From assembly GCF_000379485.1 (NCBI RefSeq), contig NZ_KB902278.1, forward strand, positions 62,001 to 126,000: a stretch of DNA of 64,000 nucleotides, written 5' to 3'. The DNA is from Wenxinia marina DSM 24838. Lineage in GTDB: Bacteria; Pseudomonadota; Alphaproteobacteria; Rhodobacterales; Rhodobacteraceae. Shown here piece after piece: positions 1-10,224 of the stretch. The notes under the pieces are model-generated. The model was given only the letters and a program-made list of their open reading frames with translations. It had not been told where the DNA came from and made no database searches. Both the position numbers and the translations under genes were made by a program. Every line of letters begins with the position of its first letter. The stretch's first letter is position 1.

Positions 1-2
1 AC

Positions 3-134
3 GACGATCCCGCGCAGTACCTCGAAGGCGCCGAGCGGGTGGTCGACGCCTGCCGCGGCGCCGCCCCGTGGCTGGAGGCGGCCTTCGACGCCGCCGCGGC
101 CGAAGCGATGCAGAAGATCGGAGGCAAGGTATGA
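3..134 (+). CDS. 3' end of an unidentified gene upstream of ureB
   Basis: The first bases of the window read as an open frame of 43 codons ending in TGA at 132-134. It enters from outside, so start and most of the protein are missing. The visible tail is Ala-rich and acidic and ends in AMQKIGGKV. Its stop overlaps the ureB start as ATGA at 131-134, so it belongs to the urease operon and is probably translationally coupled to ureB. It is not the C-terminus of UreA as I know it. Small extra genes between ureA and ureB occur in Rhodobacterales urease operons, which is the most likely explanation. I assign no function. Confidence 0.6.
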   Translation, partial: DDPAQYLEGAERVVDACRGAAPWLEAAFDAAAAEAMQKIGGKV

Positions 135-436
135 TCCCCGGAGAGATCGAGACGGCGGCGGGCGACATCGCCCTCAACGAGGGGCGCGAGGCGATCGTGC
201 TGATGGTGGCGAACACCGGCGACCGGCCGGTGCAGGTGGGCAGCCACTACCACTTCGCCGAGACGAACCCCGCGCTCGACTTCGACCGCGACGCCGCCCG
301 CGGCCGGCGGCTCGACATCGCCGCCGGCACCGCCGTCCGGTTCGAGCCGGGGCAGAGCCGCGAGGTGCGCCTGATCGGGATCGGCGGCGCGCGGCGCATA
401 TACGGCTTCAACGGCCGCGTCATGGGCGACCTCTGA
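131..436 (+). CDS. ureB: urease subunit beta
   Basis: This 101-aa protein is the beta subunit of the nickel enzyme urease, which hydrolyses urea to ammonia and carbamate in the cytoplasm. The hallmark segment [15 protein letters not shown] lies near residues 36-50, followed by [14 protein letters not shown] and the C-terminal GFNGRVMG stretch. Length matches the family (about 100 aa). The start ATG overlaps the upstream stop as ATGA. Unusually, ureC does not follow directly: it starts 2.85 kb downstream, beyond four unrelated genes. UreA is not in the window and is presumably upstream. Confidence 0.97.
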   Translation: MIPGEIETAAGDIALNEGREAIVLMVANTGDRPVQVGSHYHFAETNPALDFDRDAARGRRLDIAAGTAVRFEPGQSREVRLIGIGGARRIYGFNGRVMGDL

Positions 437-523
437 CATAGCCTTGCGCGACACCGCGAAGCGGGTGTTCAGTGGGCGAACGGGCCGCCGGAAGAGCCCG
501 CCAGCGACAGTGGAGAAGCCGCC

Positions 524-1336
524 ATGTGCAACGCCTGCCTCATCGAGAACGTCAAGCGCGAGACCCTGTCGCGCCGCCAGCTCTTCACCGGCGCCGCCGC
601 GGTCGGCGCGGCCAGCGTCGCCGCCGGGCTGATGAGCGCCAGGCCGCTGCTGGCGCAGGCGTCGGGGCGGATCGTCGACCTGACCCACACCTACGACGAG
701 ACGTTCCCCACCTTCTCCGGCGAGCCCGGCATCGTCTACGACAAGGTCTACGACCTCGCCGCGGACGGCTACAACCTCTACAAGCTGACCATCGACGAGC
801 ATACCGGCACCCACATCGACGCGCCGATGCACTTCTCCGCCGACGGCAACTCGGTCGACGAGATCCCCGTCGAGTCCCTCATGTGCCCGCTCTGCGTCGT
901 CGACATCTCGGCCAAGGCGAGCGAGGATCCCAACGCGATGGTGGAGCCCGAGGACATCGAGGCCTGGACCAGCGCGAACGGCGACCTGCCCGAGGGCGCG
1001 CTGGTGGCGATGCACAGCGGCTGGGCGGCGAAGGTCGGCGACGAAAGCTTCCGCGGCGACGGCACCAACCTGGCCTTCCCCGGCTTCTCCAAGGCCGCGA
1101 CGGACCTGCTGATGGAGGCGGGCGCCGGTGCGATCGGGGTGGACACGCTGTCGCTCGACCCCGGCAACTCGGCCGACTTCGCGGTGCACTATTCGTGGCT
1201 GCCGTCGGGCCGGTTCGGGATCGAGTGCCTGACCGGCCTCGACCAGGTTCCGGCGACCGGCGCCACGGCCATCGTCGGCGCGCCGAAGCACCGCGGCGGA
1301 ACCGGCGGGCCCGGCCGGGTGTTCGCGCTGCTGTGA
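524..1336 (+). CDS. Tat-exported cyclase / kynurenine formamidase-like hydrolase
   Basis: The 270-aa product belongs to the putative cyclase family (PF04199), metal-dependent amidohydrolases that include bacterial kynurenine formamidase. The metal-binding signature HTGTHIDAPMHF is at residues 93-104. The N-terminus carries a twin-arginine-like motif (SRRQLF, residues 16-21) followed by an Ala-rich hydrophobic stretch and a likely cleavage after LLAQA near residue 46, so folding before export to the periplasm is expected. A GGAG-type ribosome site sits about 10 bases before the ATG. It overlaps the next gene as GTGA and begins a three-gene group inserted between ureB and ureC. The substrate cannot be told from sequence; a role in urea metabolism is not implied. 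Confidence 0.8.
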   Translation: MCNACLIENVKRETLSRRQLFTGAAAVGAASVAAGLMSARPLLAQASGRIVDLTHTYDETFPTFSGEPGIVYDKVYDLAADGYNLYKLTIDEHTGTHIDAPMHFSADGNSVDEIPVESLMCPLCVVDISAKASEDPNAMVEPEDIEAWTSANGDLPEGALVAMHSGWAAKVGDESFRGDGTNLAFPGFSKAATDLLMEAGAGAIGVDTLSLDPGNSADFAVHYSWLPSGRFGIECLTGLDQVPATGATAIVGAPKHRGGTGGPGRVFALL

Positions 1337-1641
1337 GCAAGCCGCTGTTTCCCTTCACCGCGTGGATGGAGCCCTGGATCCAAGGCTCCATGATGATCGC
1401 CGAGGCACAGGGTGTCATCGCGATGCGGATATGGGGCCTTGCCGGCATGTGGCCGGTGGTGGCGGACGAGAGCCGGCGCATGGTGACGGAGAAGGGCCCC
1501 GCCTTCGCCGAGGCCGCGGCGGCCGCGACCGCCGCCGCGATGGCGCTGCAGACGGGGCCGCAGGTGGCGATGGCGACGCTGAAGCCGATCCGCAAGCTGA
1601 CCCGCGCCAACCACCGTCGCCTTTCGGGGGGCAAACGCTGA
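1333..1641 (+). CDS. small Ala-rich hypothetical protein
   Basis: The GTG at 1333 overlaps the cyclase stop as GTGA and gives a 102-aa protein. It opens with a Trp/Met-rich segment (FTAWMEPWIQGSMMIAEAQ) and continues with an Ala-rich helical stretch and a basic C-terminus (LTRANHRRLSGGKR). I see no signal peptide or catalytic motif. The composition recalls small phasin-like or helix-only proteins common in Rhodobacterales, but this is weak resemblance. Its stop overlaps the next ATG (TGATG), so it is part of a coupled group with the cyclase and the AhpD-like gene. No function is assigned. Confidence 0.6.
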   Translation: MSKPLFPFTAWMEPWIQGSMMIAEAQGVIAMRIWGLAGMWPVVADESRRMVTEKGPAFAEAAAAATAAAMALQTGPQVAMATLKPIRKLTRANHRRLSGGKR

Positions 1642-2042
1642 TGGCGACGCTCCGGCCGCTGTCCGACGATGAGGCGTCGCCCGAGGCGCGCGCCGTCTTC
1701 GACGCGATCCGCACCGCCCGCGGCACCGACTTCGTCAACGCCTTCTGGCGCACGCTCGCCCACGACCCGCCGCGGCTGAGGGCGGTGTGGGAGCAGCTGT
1801 CGGCCGTCATGGCGCCGGGCGCGCTCGACCCGCTGGTGAAGGAGATGGTCTACGTCGCCGTCTCCACCGCCAACGGCTGCGCCTACTGCGTCCACTCCCA
1901 CACCGCGGCGGCGAAGGGGAAGGGCATGACGGAGGCGCAGCATGCCGAGCTGCTGTCGGTGATCGGGATGGCCGCACAGACCAACGCGCTGGTGACGGCG
2001 CTGGGCGTCGCCCCCGATCCGGAGTTCGACGCGGCGCGGTAA
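1641..2042 (+). CDS. carboxymuconolactone decarboxylase / AhpD-like protein
   Basis: The 133-aa protein belongs to the CMD/AhpD superfamily of small all-alpha proteins. It carries the redox-type motif CxxCxxxH as C80-A-Y-C83-V-H-S-H87, embedded in the usual context KEMVYVAVSTANGCAYC. Members with this motif act as thiol peroxidase partners or alkylhydroperoxidases; true decarboxylases lack it. The start overlaps the previous stop (TGATG). The pairing with a PF04199 cyclase may mean a shared catabolic or detoxification step, but that is inference. It ends before a GC-rich palindromic repeat, and the next gene is on the other strand. Confidence 0.85.
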   Translation: MATLRPLSDDEASPEARAVFDAIRTARGTDFVNAFWRTLAHDPPRLRAVWEQLSAVMAPGALDPLVKEMVYVAVSTANGCAYCVHSHTAAAKGKGMTEAQHAELLSVIGMAAQTNALVTALGVAPDPEFDAAR

Positions 2043-2097
2043 TACCGCCAGCCGACTCGCCGGAGATTACGACCGCGACCGTCCCGCATTGCTGTTC

Positions 2098-2172
2098 GAG
2101 GCCCCGGCTCAGGGCCGGGGCGGGTCATCCCCGGAAAACCCGGCCCGGGCTTGACCCGGGGCCTCGACCGAT
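2098..2172 (+). repeat. GC-rich intergenic palindromic repeat
   Basis: The 160-base gap between the AhpD-like gene and the opposing cytochrome gene contains nested inverted repeats built from CCCGGGTCAAG-like and CCGGCTCAGGGCCGG units. A 23-base string at 2102-2124 is found again, inverted and identical, at 57430-57452 inside the tandem repeat between the deformylase genes. This marks a dispersed family of intergenic repeats in this genome. It could also act as a bidirectional terminator, since the flanking genes converge. Confidence 0.75.
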
Positions 2173-2201
2173 CCCAGCGACCGGGTTTGCGAGCAGGTAA
2201 C

Positions 2202-3041
2202 TCAGCCTCCCGACGGAAGCGGCGGGATCGACCGCAGGTACAGGACCACCGCGTCCAGGTCCTCCGGCGTCATCCGGGCGAGGTACGGATAGGGCATCGG
2301 CGGCAGCATCGGCGTGCCGTCGGGCCGCACCCCCTGGGTGATCATCGCCTTCAGTTCGTCGTCGGAATAGCTGGCGATGCCGTCCTCGGACGGCGTGATG
2401 TTCGGCCCCACGGAGACGCCCCACGGCCCGTGGAACTCCATCCCGCCCTGGCCCATGTGGCCGCCGGCCGGGTCGGACATCGGCCCCATCTCGCCCATCG
2501 GCGAATGGCACTCCATGCAGTGCGCAAGGGTGACGACGTAGCCGCCCCACTCCTCCGTGACGCCCGGCTCCGGCGCGCTGACGCTCTCCACCGGCGGGCC
2601 GTAGGCGGGCGGCAGGGGGATGTTGTAGGTGCTCTCGGGCACCTCGTTCTCGACCGGCGAAACGGTGCGCAGGAACGCGACGATCGAAGCGAGGTCGTCG
2701 TCCGAGATGTGGCGGTACAGCACGATCGGCATCGGCGGGCCGATCACCGTCCCGTCGGGACGGATGCCTTCGCGGATGGCGCGGCCCAGCTCCTCGTCGG
2801 TCCAGTCCGCGATCGGGCCGGCCGGCGTGAGGTTCGCGGCGTAGGCCGTGTACATCGGCGTCTCCTCGACCAGCCGCCCGGCCAGCTCCTGCCCGGCCAC
2901 GGGGCCGTCCGGACCCAGCGGCGTGTGGCAGTTGCCGCAGCCCATCGGGCCGCGCACGAGGTAATCGCCCCGCTCCACCGACACCTCGGCCGAGGCGGTG
3001 CCGGCGAGCGCGAACAGTCCGGCGGTCAACAAAAGTCTCAT
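2202..3041 (-). CDS. dihaem c-type cytochrome, exported
   Basis: The 279-aa protein has an N-terminal signal peptide (MRLLLTAGLFALAGTASA) and two class I cytochrome c domains. Each has a haem-binding CxxCH motif: CGNCH about 35 residues in, and CMECH in the second half. Met-rich stretches (GPMSDPAGGHMGQGG, LPPMPYPYL) can supply the distal haem ligands. AAGGA lies 8 bases before the ATG, which decides this start over longer in-frame options. It resembles the cytochrome subunits of periplasmic dehydrogenases, but no dehydrogenase gene is adjacent. It is encoded against the urease genes, between the AhpD-like gene and ureC. The electron donor is unknown. Confidence 0.88.
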   Translation of the reverse strand: MRLLLTAGLFALAGTASAEVSVERGDYLVRGPMGCGNCHTPLGPDGPVAGQELAGRLVEETPMYTAYAANLTPAGPIADWTDEELGRAIREGIRPDGTVIGPPMPIVLYRHISDDDLASIVAFLRTVSPVENEVPESTYNIPLPPAYGPPVESVSAPEPGVTEEWGGYVVTLAHCMECHSPMGEMGPMSDPAGGHMGQGGMEFHGPWGVSVGPNITPSEDGIASYSDDELKAMITQGVRPDGTPMLPPMPYPYLARMTPEDLDAVVLYLRSIPPLPSGG

Positions 3042-3285
3042 GATAAATCCTTCTTCGCGCGGCCGGCGAAGAAGAGGGCAAAAGCGCCCGTCCGGCCGCT
3101 CCCGAAGCAGCCTAGCCTGCGACAGGATGCCGCGCAATCGATGATCTCTCCGCGGGTGAGGCGGGCGTCCGGCGAACCGCCTCGAAAACAGGCAGCCGGG
3201 ATCAATCCCTTCCGCGGGCTGCCGCCTTGCGCTTGGCAGCACCGCGCGGCCCCTCCAAGGTGGGAGGCGACGAGAAGGAGCCGCC

Positions 3286-4989
<1,704 letters not shown>

Positions 4990-4990
4990 G

Positions 4991-5614
4991 ATGGGACGGC
5001 TGTACGCCCTCCTCGTCGCCCTCGCGGCCGGCCCCGCGTCGGCGCAGTGCGTCACGCCGGCGGACATGGCGGCCGGGGCCGTCTTCACCCGGGCGAACGG
5101 AGATCGCGGGACGGTCGCGGCGATCGCGCCCGACCTCGTCCGGATCGCCTATTCCGCCGGGGCGGGGCAGTCCGACCAGCGGATCGCGCGCCACGGCCTC
5201 TACGTCGAACGGCAGGCGGTCGGGTCGTTCCCGCCCGACGTCATCGGCGTCTGGTACGAGGCCGAGATCGACTATTCCTACGCGGGCCGTCCGCCACTCC
5301 CCCGCGCGGGCGAGGTGTGGCGGACCACCGTCCGCGTCTCGGGCGAGTCGTCGGACCATTCCGGCATGGTGACGAACCTCGCCGCGACGCTGGCCGCCTC
5401 CTTCGCGTTCACCGAGCCCCGGCAGGTGACGCTGGGCGGATGCGCCTACGACGTGCTGACCGCGACCGTCACGCTGAGGGGCGAGGGCCGTGACGAGGAC
5501 CGGCGCTCGGTCTGGTTCCCGGCGCTGGGCTTCGGCATCGAGACGCAGGTCACCGACCGGGCGGCCGGCCGGGCCTGGACGAACGGCCTGACCGGCCTTA
5601 CGCCCGCGAGCTGA
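4991..5614 (+). CDS. exported hypothetical protein A of the urease locus
   Basis: The ATG lies one base after the ureC stop and gives 207 aa with a signal peptide (cleavage likely after GPASA, residue 18). The mature part starts QCVTPADMAAG. It is a distant paralogue of the protein at 6032-6634: both begin with Cys and an Ala-Asp-x-x-A-x-G stretch, share a Y-x-Y-x-x-x-PPLP region in the middle, and end with a GGC-x-Y-x-V ... (W)FPALGFGI block. The two cysteines (positions 20 and about 153) may form a disulfide in the periplasm. The family is not one I can name. Its place directly behind ureC suggests co-expression with urease. Confidence 0.8.
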   Translation: MGRLYALLVALAAGPASAQCVTPADMAAGAVFTRANGDRGTVAAIAPDLVRIAYSAGAGQSDQRIARHGLYVERQAVGSFPPDVIGVWYEAEIDYSYAGRPPLPRAGEVWRTTVRVSGESSDHSGMVTNLAATLAASFAFTEPRQVTLGGCAYDVLTATVTLRGEGRDEDRRSVWFPALGFGIETQVTDRAAGRAWTNGLTGLTPAS

Positions 5615-5679
5615 TATGAGCCCAGCGCAAGGCGGCCTTTCGGGATCGGGCCTATGCCGCACCGCAGAAACCACCTACC

Positions 5680-5716
5680 TCTCCTGTCGAGGGAGCAACA
5701 GACACTCGACAGGAGA
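5680..5716 (+). promoter_or_regulatory. hairpin covering the ribosome site of the DUF1127-like gene
   Basis: Two perfectly complementary 12-base arms (5680-5691 and 5705-5716, TCTCCTGTCGAG and its complement) enclose a 13-base loop. The right arm contains the AGGAG ribosome site (5711-5715) of the ATG at 5722. In RNA this hairpin would hide the ribosome site, so translation would depend on melting or on a trans-acting factor. This is direct from the sequence; the regulatory role is inferred. Confidence 0.7.
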
Positions 5717-5721
5717 CGCAC

Positions 5722-5952
5722 ATGGCCCACACCGCCACCGACGGCTTCACCGCCCCCCGCCCGCGCATCGGCACCCGCATCGCATCGTTCTTCACGATGC
5801 TGATGGAGGCCCGTGCCATCGCCCTGCGCATCGACGAGCGCCAGGCCGAGATGCAGCGCCTGATGTCGCTGTCCGACGCCGAGCTCGCACGGCGCGGCCT
5901 GCATCGGCACGACATTCCGCGCCACGTCTTCCGCGATCTGATCGCCCTCTGA
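5722..5952 (+). CDS. DUF1127-like small protein
   Basis: The 76-aa protein ends with the pattern LMSLSDAELARRGLHRHDIPRH, which matches the DUF1127 consensus (L-x-x-L-S-D-x-x-L-x-x-x-G-L-x-R-x-x-I). DUF1127 proteins are small and basic; in alphaproteobacteria some act in stress and RNA-related regulation. A strong AGGAG site precedes the ATG but lies inside a hairpin. The gene sits between the two paralogous exported proteins of the urease locus, and its insertion may be what separated them. The function here is unknown. Confidence 0.75.
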   Translation: MAHTATDGFTAPRPRIGTRIASFFTMLMEARAIALRIDERQAEMQRLMSLSDAELARRGLHRHDIPRHVFRDLIAL

Positions 5953-6031
5953 TCGCGACACCGGCCGCGAATCTGCTACTGTCGCCGCGGCGCGAGATTG
6001 CGCGCCGCTCGACAGGGGGACGGACCGGCCG

Positions 6032-6634
6032 ATGACACGAACGACTCTCATCCTCGCGGCCGCGGCGCTTGCCTCTGCCGGCGTGGCGACGGCGCAGCAG
6101 GCCTGTCCCACGGCCGACAGCCTCGCGCGCGGTATCCGCGTGGAATTCGAGGGCGGCACGACCGAGATCTTTCGCAGCGCCGACCCCGGCGTCATCCGCG
6201 TCGACGGGATCGAGGGCGGAGAGCAGACCTACCGGATGGAGGTGGCGCAGGGCACGCACCTGCTCCGGTACGAGGCGCTTCTGCACGGCGTCACCAATCC
6301 GTCGACTGTCGTGACCTACGATTACGGCATGCCTCCTCTCGAGATGCCGGTGCCGTCTCCCGGCGGGCGCTGGCAGATCGACGTCGCGGTCGACGGCTTC
6401 GACGGCGAACGCCAGGAGGCGCAGTCGCAGGTCTACGACGCGGAGCGGACCGACCAGATCGGCGGTTGCACCTACCGCGTCGTTCCGGTGCTGATCGCCT
6501 ACGCGACGTCCGACACCTACATCGAGGCTATTGACTACCTGCCCGAACTCGGCATCGGCTACATGGTCTGGAACGAGAGCGACGGCGTGCGCAGCGACCC
6601 GCTGACGCCGATCCGCCTGGTCGCCGGCAAATGA
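6032..6634 (+). CDS. exported hypothetical protein B of the urease locus
   Basis: The 200-aa product has a signal peptide (ALASAGVATAQ) and a mature start QACPTADSLARG. It is a diverged paralogue of the protein at 4991-5614: both contain the GGC-x-Y-x-V block (here IGGCTYRVV) followed by a hydrophobic LPELGIGY segment, and both have a PPL-rich middle. The gene end overlaps the ureE start as ATGA at 6631-6634. That coupling places this unknown exported protein firmly in the urease operon. It has no motif I recognise. A periplasmic role tied to urea or nickel supply is possible but only a guess from context. Confidence 0.8.
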   Translation: MTRTTLILAAAALASAGVATAQQACPTADSLARGIRVEFEGGTTEIFRSADPGVIRVDGIEGGEQTYRMEVAQGTHLLRYEALLHGVTNPSTVVTYDYGMPPLEMPVPSPGGRWQIDVAVDGFDGERQEAQSQVYDAERTDQIGGCTYRVVPVLIAYATSDTYIEAIDYLPELGIGYMVWNESDGVRSDPLTPIRLVAGK

Positions 6635-7176
6635 CCGCGCCCGTCGCCCGCACCGTCCGGCCGCTCGCCGCGGGCGAGGTGCCGGACGACCGTGTCGCTC
6701 TCGACTTCGAGGCGCGGCTGGTGCGGCGGCGGCGGCTGACGGGCATGGGCGGGACGGAGTTCGTCGCCGACCTGCCTCAGCTTGCCGACGTGGGGGACGA
6801 CTGGGCATTCGAGCTGGAGGACGGCCGGCTGGTCGCCGTCATGGCGGCGGACGAGGCGCTGATGGAGGTGCGGTCGGACACGCTGGCCCGGATCGCCTGG
6901 CACGTCGGCAACCGCCACACCCCCTGCCGGATCGAGGCGGACCGCCTGCTGCTGCGCCGCGACCCGGTGCTGCGGGCGATGCTGGATGGCCTCGGTGCCG
7001 TGGTGACGGACGTCACCGGGCCGTTCCGTCCGGAGGGTGGCGCCTACGGCGCGGGGCGGACGATGGGGCACGACCACGGCGAGGAGGGTCATGCCCATCA
7101 CCACGATCATGACCACCGGCGCCATCACGGGCACGGCCATTCCCACGACGACCCGTCCCACGGCGCGGCGGACTGA
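6631..7176 (+). CDS. ureE: urease accessory protein UreE (nickel metallochaperone)
   Basis: UreE delivers Ni(II) to the UreG-UreF-UreD-apourease complex. The 181-aa protein has the N-terminal peptide-binding domain and the C-terminal metal-binding domain with the signature WHVGNRHTPC near residues 90-99. The tail (from about residue 148) is a long His/Asp-rich run with well over ten histidines, typical of UreE proteins that store several nickel ions. It overlaps protein B by ATGA, and its own stop is directly followed by the ureF ATG. Confidence 0.96.
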   Translation: MTAPVARTVRPLAAGEVPDDRVALDFEARLVRRRRLTGMGGTEFVADLPQLADVGDDWAFELEDGRLVAVMAADEALMEVRSDTLARIAWHVGNRHTPCRIEADRLLLRRDPVLRAMLDGLGAVVTDVTGPFRPEGGAYGAGRTMGHDHGEEGHAHHHDHDHRRHHGHGHSHDDPSHGAAD

Positions 7177-7818
7177 ATGGACGCGGCCGCCCTCCTCACG
7201 CTGACGCAATGGTTCACGTCCAGCTATCCGACCGGCGGCTTCGCCTGGTCACACGGGCTGGAGGCGGCGGTGGCGGACGGCGCGGTCTCGGACGGCGCCT
7301 CGCTGCGGCACTGGCTGGCGCTGGTGATCGAGGAGGGGGCGGGCCGGACCGACACGATCCTGATCGGCGCCGCCCACCGGGCCGAGGCGGACGAACTGAC
7401 GACGCTGTCCGACCTCGCCGCCGCCCTGTCCCCCTCCGCCAGCCGTCGGGCCGAGACCCTGCGCCAGGGCGCGGCCTTCGCCGCCACGACCCGCGCGGCG
7501 TGGGAGATGGACCTGCCCGACCTCGCCTTTCCCGTCGCCGTCGGCCGCGCCGCCCGCCTCGCCGGCCTCCCGGCCGAACCGGTCGCGCTGGCCTACCTGC
7601 AGGCGATGGCCGCGAACCTCGTCCAGGCCGCGCTGCGCCTCTTCCCGCTCGGCCAGACCGAGGGGCAGCGCGTCCTTCGCGCGCTGACCCCCCTGATCCT
7701 CGATCGCACCGCCGCCGCCGTCCGCCTGCCGGTAAACGAGATCGGCGGCGCATCCTTCCTGCCCGACATCGGCGCGCTGCGGCAGGAGGCAATGGCCGTG
7801 CGGCTGTTCCAGTCCTGA
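7177..7818 (+). CDS. ureF: urease accessory protein UreF
   Basis: UreF (213 aa) works with UreD and UreG as a gatekeeper in nickel insertion into urease. The family N-terminus is clear: [21 protein letters not shown]. The C-terminal half has the typical [21 protein letters not shown] region. The protein is helical and slightly shorter than the E. coli-type homologues but normal for Rhodobacterales. The ATG abuts the ureE stop with no spacer, indicating coupled translation. UreD, the usual partner, is not in the window and is presumably upstream. Confidence 0.96.
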   Translation: MDAAALLTLTQWFTSSYPTGGFAWSHGLEAAVADGAVSDGASLRHWLALVIEEGAGRTDTILIGAAHRAEADELTTLSDLAAALSPSASRRAETLRQGAAFAATTRAAWEMDLPDLAFPVAVGRAARLAGLPAEPVALAYLQAMAANLVQAALRLFPLGQTEGQRVLRALTPLILDRTAAAVRLPVNEIGGASFLPDIGALRQEAMAVRLFQS

Positions 7819-7825
7819 GGTCAAG

Positions 7826-8443
<618 letters not shown>

Positions 8444-8448
8444 GACGG

Positions 8449-8476
8449 AACGGCCGCCCGGGAAGGGCGGCCGTTT
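8449..8476 (+). terminator. intrinsic terminator after ureG
   Basis: Ten-base complementary arms (ACGGCCGCCC at 8450-8459 and its complement at 8465-8474) with a GGGAA loop lead into a short T run. It ends the urease operon, and because the next gene converges it can serve both strands. Confidence 0.8.
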
Positions 8477-8501
8477 CGCGGTCGGACGAGGTGTTGGTCG
8501 G

Positions 8502-8663
8502 TCAGTTCCTCACGAAGCGGGCGATCAGCGAGATGACGAACAGCGCGGCGAAGATGAAGAAGAGGACCTGCGCGATGCCGGCGGACGCGCCGGCGATCCC
8601 GCCGAAGCCGAGGGCGGCGGCGATGAGCGCGATGACCAGAAAGACGAGAGCCCAACTCAGCAT
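8502..8663 (-). CDS. DUF1328 small membrane protein
   Basis: The 53-aa product is almost wholly hydrophobic, with two transmembrane helices (residues 2-23 and 30-48) around a Gly-rich turn ([14 protein letters not shown]). This is the layout of the DUF1328/UPF0391 (YtjA) family, small inner-membrane proteins often induced by stress. AAGGAG lies 7 bases before the ATG and fixes the start. Upstream is a full match to the alphaproteobacterial EcfG promoter, so it is a likely member of the general stress regulon controlled by the phyR-nepR-ecfG genes 4 kb away. Confidence 0.9.
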   Translation of the reverse strand: MLSWALVFLVIALIAAALGFGGIAGASAGIAQVLFFIFAALFVISLIARFVRN

Positions 8664-8711
8664 GTCGGTCTCCTTGTAACCGATGAAATCGTGACGTGGT
8701 CTTGCTGTCGG

Positions 8712-8737
8712 AACGTCCGGCAGCGTACCGGGGTTCC
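8712..8737 (-). promoter_or_regulatory. EcfG-type promoter of the DUF1328 gene
   Basis: Read on the minus strand, GGAAC (8737-8733) is followed after 17 bases by CGTT (8715-8712). This is the consensus recognised by EcfG sigma factors of the alphaproteobacterial general stress response. It lies about 50 bases before the ATG. The match is exact at all nine conserved bases; regulation is inferred. Confidence 0.75.
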
Positions 8738-8758
8738 GGCCGACGCGGCCGCGTCCGC

Positions 8759-10183
8759 TCAGGAGCGGACCGGGTAGGGACGGATCGGCACGCCCGATGC
8801 GGCGTCCGCCGCCAGCGCCGTCCACGAGGCGACGGCCGTCTCGGGTTCGAAATGCTCGGTCCGGGCGGCGGGGCCCAGCCAGGCGCGCATGAGCTTGGCG
8901 CGGAGAGAGCGGACAAGGCGGTGATCGCGCAGCTGCAACCCGGCGCCGGTGTCCCAGCGCAGGTCGCGCGGCGTGAGGGCGGCCGACGAGACGATCGCCA
9001 TCTCGTCGTCGAAGATCGACACGGCCGCGTGCAGCCGCTTCTCTTCGCCGTCCCTCGGCCGGTCGTCTCCCAGCCCGACGAACATCCGCTCACCGAACCC
9101 GCGCCGAAGCTCGCCGATCGCGTGGCGCTCGATCAGCGGCCGCCTCGGCCCGTCCCGCTGCGGCAGCAGCAGGATCAGCGACAGGCCGGGTGCCTGCAAT
9201 CCGGCGCGCGCCAGCGTCCCGGCGAGCCGCAGGTCGGAGAAACCGGCCGTCTCGAGGTAGATCAGCCGGCGCACGCGCAGGGCCATCATCTCGTGCGCGG
9301 CGGCGATCTCGGCCGCGACTTCCGTCGGGAGCGGCAGGAACCGCCGGCGCCGGCCGCGGGACGACAGCGTCCGCAGCAGCGTCCGGCCCGGCTGCACACC
9401 GCCCTCGGCGCTCCCGGCCAGGAAAGTCTCGAGGTGGCGCTGCGCTTCGGCCACGACCGACCCGCTTACGGTGAGCTGCAGCGCCTCCCACGCGCTCTCC
9501 CTTCCGTCGTCGGGTACGAACCCGGGACAGCCGAGGAACAGTCGGTTGCGGTCGGCTACGATCAGCCGTTGCCGGTGCCGGGCGAAGCCAAAGGGCAGGA
9601 GGCCCCCGCGGGGCCGCAAGTGGCCGCCGGTGCCGCCGACCAGCGCTGCCAGGCCGGGCATGTCGCGCATCGTGGCGAGACGTTGGGGGACCGCGAGGTC
9701 GCTCAGCCGTCTGACGGTGCGCCGGACGTTGTGCCGCGACTGCGGCAGGAAGAGCAGCTTCCACAGCGGACCGGCCCTGGTCGGATGCATCGCGACGATC
9801 ACCTTCAGGTCGGCGGCCGGCCCCGCCGCCTCGGCCGCCGAGGCAAGGGCGCGACGCGTGCGCCACGCGCGGCGATGCCCCTCGGGCCGGCAGACGCAGT
9901 CGTCGTCGGCCAGAACGATGCGCAGCGCGACGCCGCGCCGCAGGACGTGCACGAGCAGGTCAAACCAGTCCTCGCCCAGTTGCCGCCCCCGGACGGAGCG
10001 GAGGCGCGTGAAGGGGTCGAAATCGCGGAACGAGGCCCAGACCTCGCGCCGGGCCGACAGGACAAGGTCCTCGGCCGCCGCGAACGCATCCTCGGCCGTG
10101 AGGTGACAGCGCACGGTCCCGCCCGGCCGGACCTCACCCAGCTCGAGCGGTCGGTCCAGCCTGAATTCCCCGGTCCTGCTCAT
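8759..10183 (-). CDS. phospholipase D-like protein with degenerate HKD motifs
   Basis: The 474-aa protein has the two-lobe layout of the phospholipase D superfamily, whose enzymes use two HxKxxxxD motifs. Both motifs are damaged. The first site reads R204-Q-R206-L-I-V-A-D211, so His and Lys are both Arg. The second reads H385-A-A387-V-S-I-F-D392, so Lys is Ala. The surrounding fold elements are kept (ASFRDFDPF near residue 50, and strand patterns such as RLFLGCPGF and MAIVSSAAL). No signal peptide is evident, so a cytoplasmic location is likely. It is probably not a normal PLD enzyme and may bind lipid or nucleic acid instead. It lies 41 bases after the kinase gene of the stress block on the same strand and may be co-transcribed. 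Confidence 0.75.
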   Translation of the reverse strand: MSRTGEFRLDRPLELGEVRPGGTVRCHLTAEDAFAAAEDLVLSARREVWASFRDFDPFTRLRSVRGRQLGEDWFDLLVHVLRRGVALRIVLADDDCVCRPEGHRRAWRTRRALASAAEAAGPAADLKVIVAMHPTRAGPLWKLLFLPQSRHNVRRTVRRLSDLAVPQRLATMRDMPGLAALVGGTGGHLRPRGGLLPFGFARHRQRLIVADRNRLFLGCPGFVPDDGRESAWEALQLTVSGSVVAEAQRHLETFLAGSAEGGVQPGRTLLRTLSSRGRRRRFLPLPTEVAAEIAAAHEMMALRVRRLIYLETAGFSDLRLAGTLARAGLQAPGLSLILLLPQRDGPRRPLIERHAIGELRRGFGERMFVGLGDDRPRDGEEKRLHAAVSIFDDEMAIVSSAALTPRDLRWDTGAGLQLRDHRLVRSLRAKLMRAWLGPAARTEHFEPETAVASWTALAADAASGVPIRPYPVRS

Positions 10184-10224
10184 GCGCGTTCAAGCCGCGA
10201 GTCTCGCGGCAAGTTCCCACGGAG

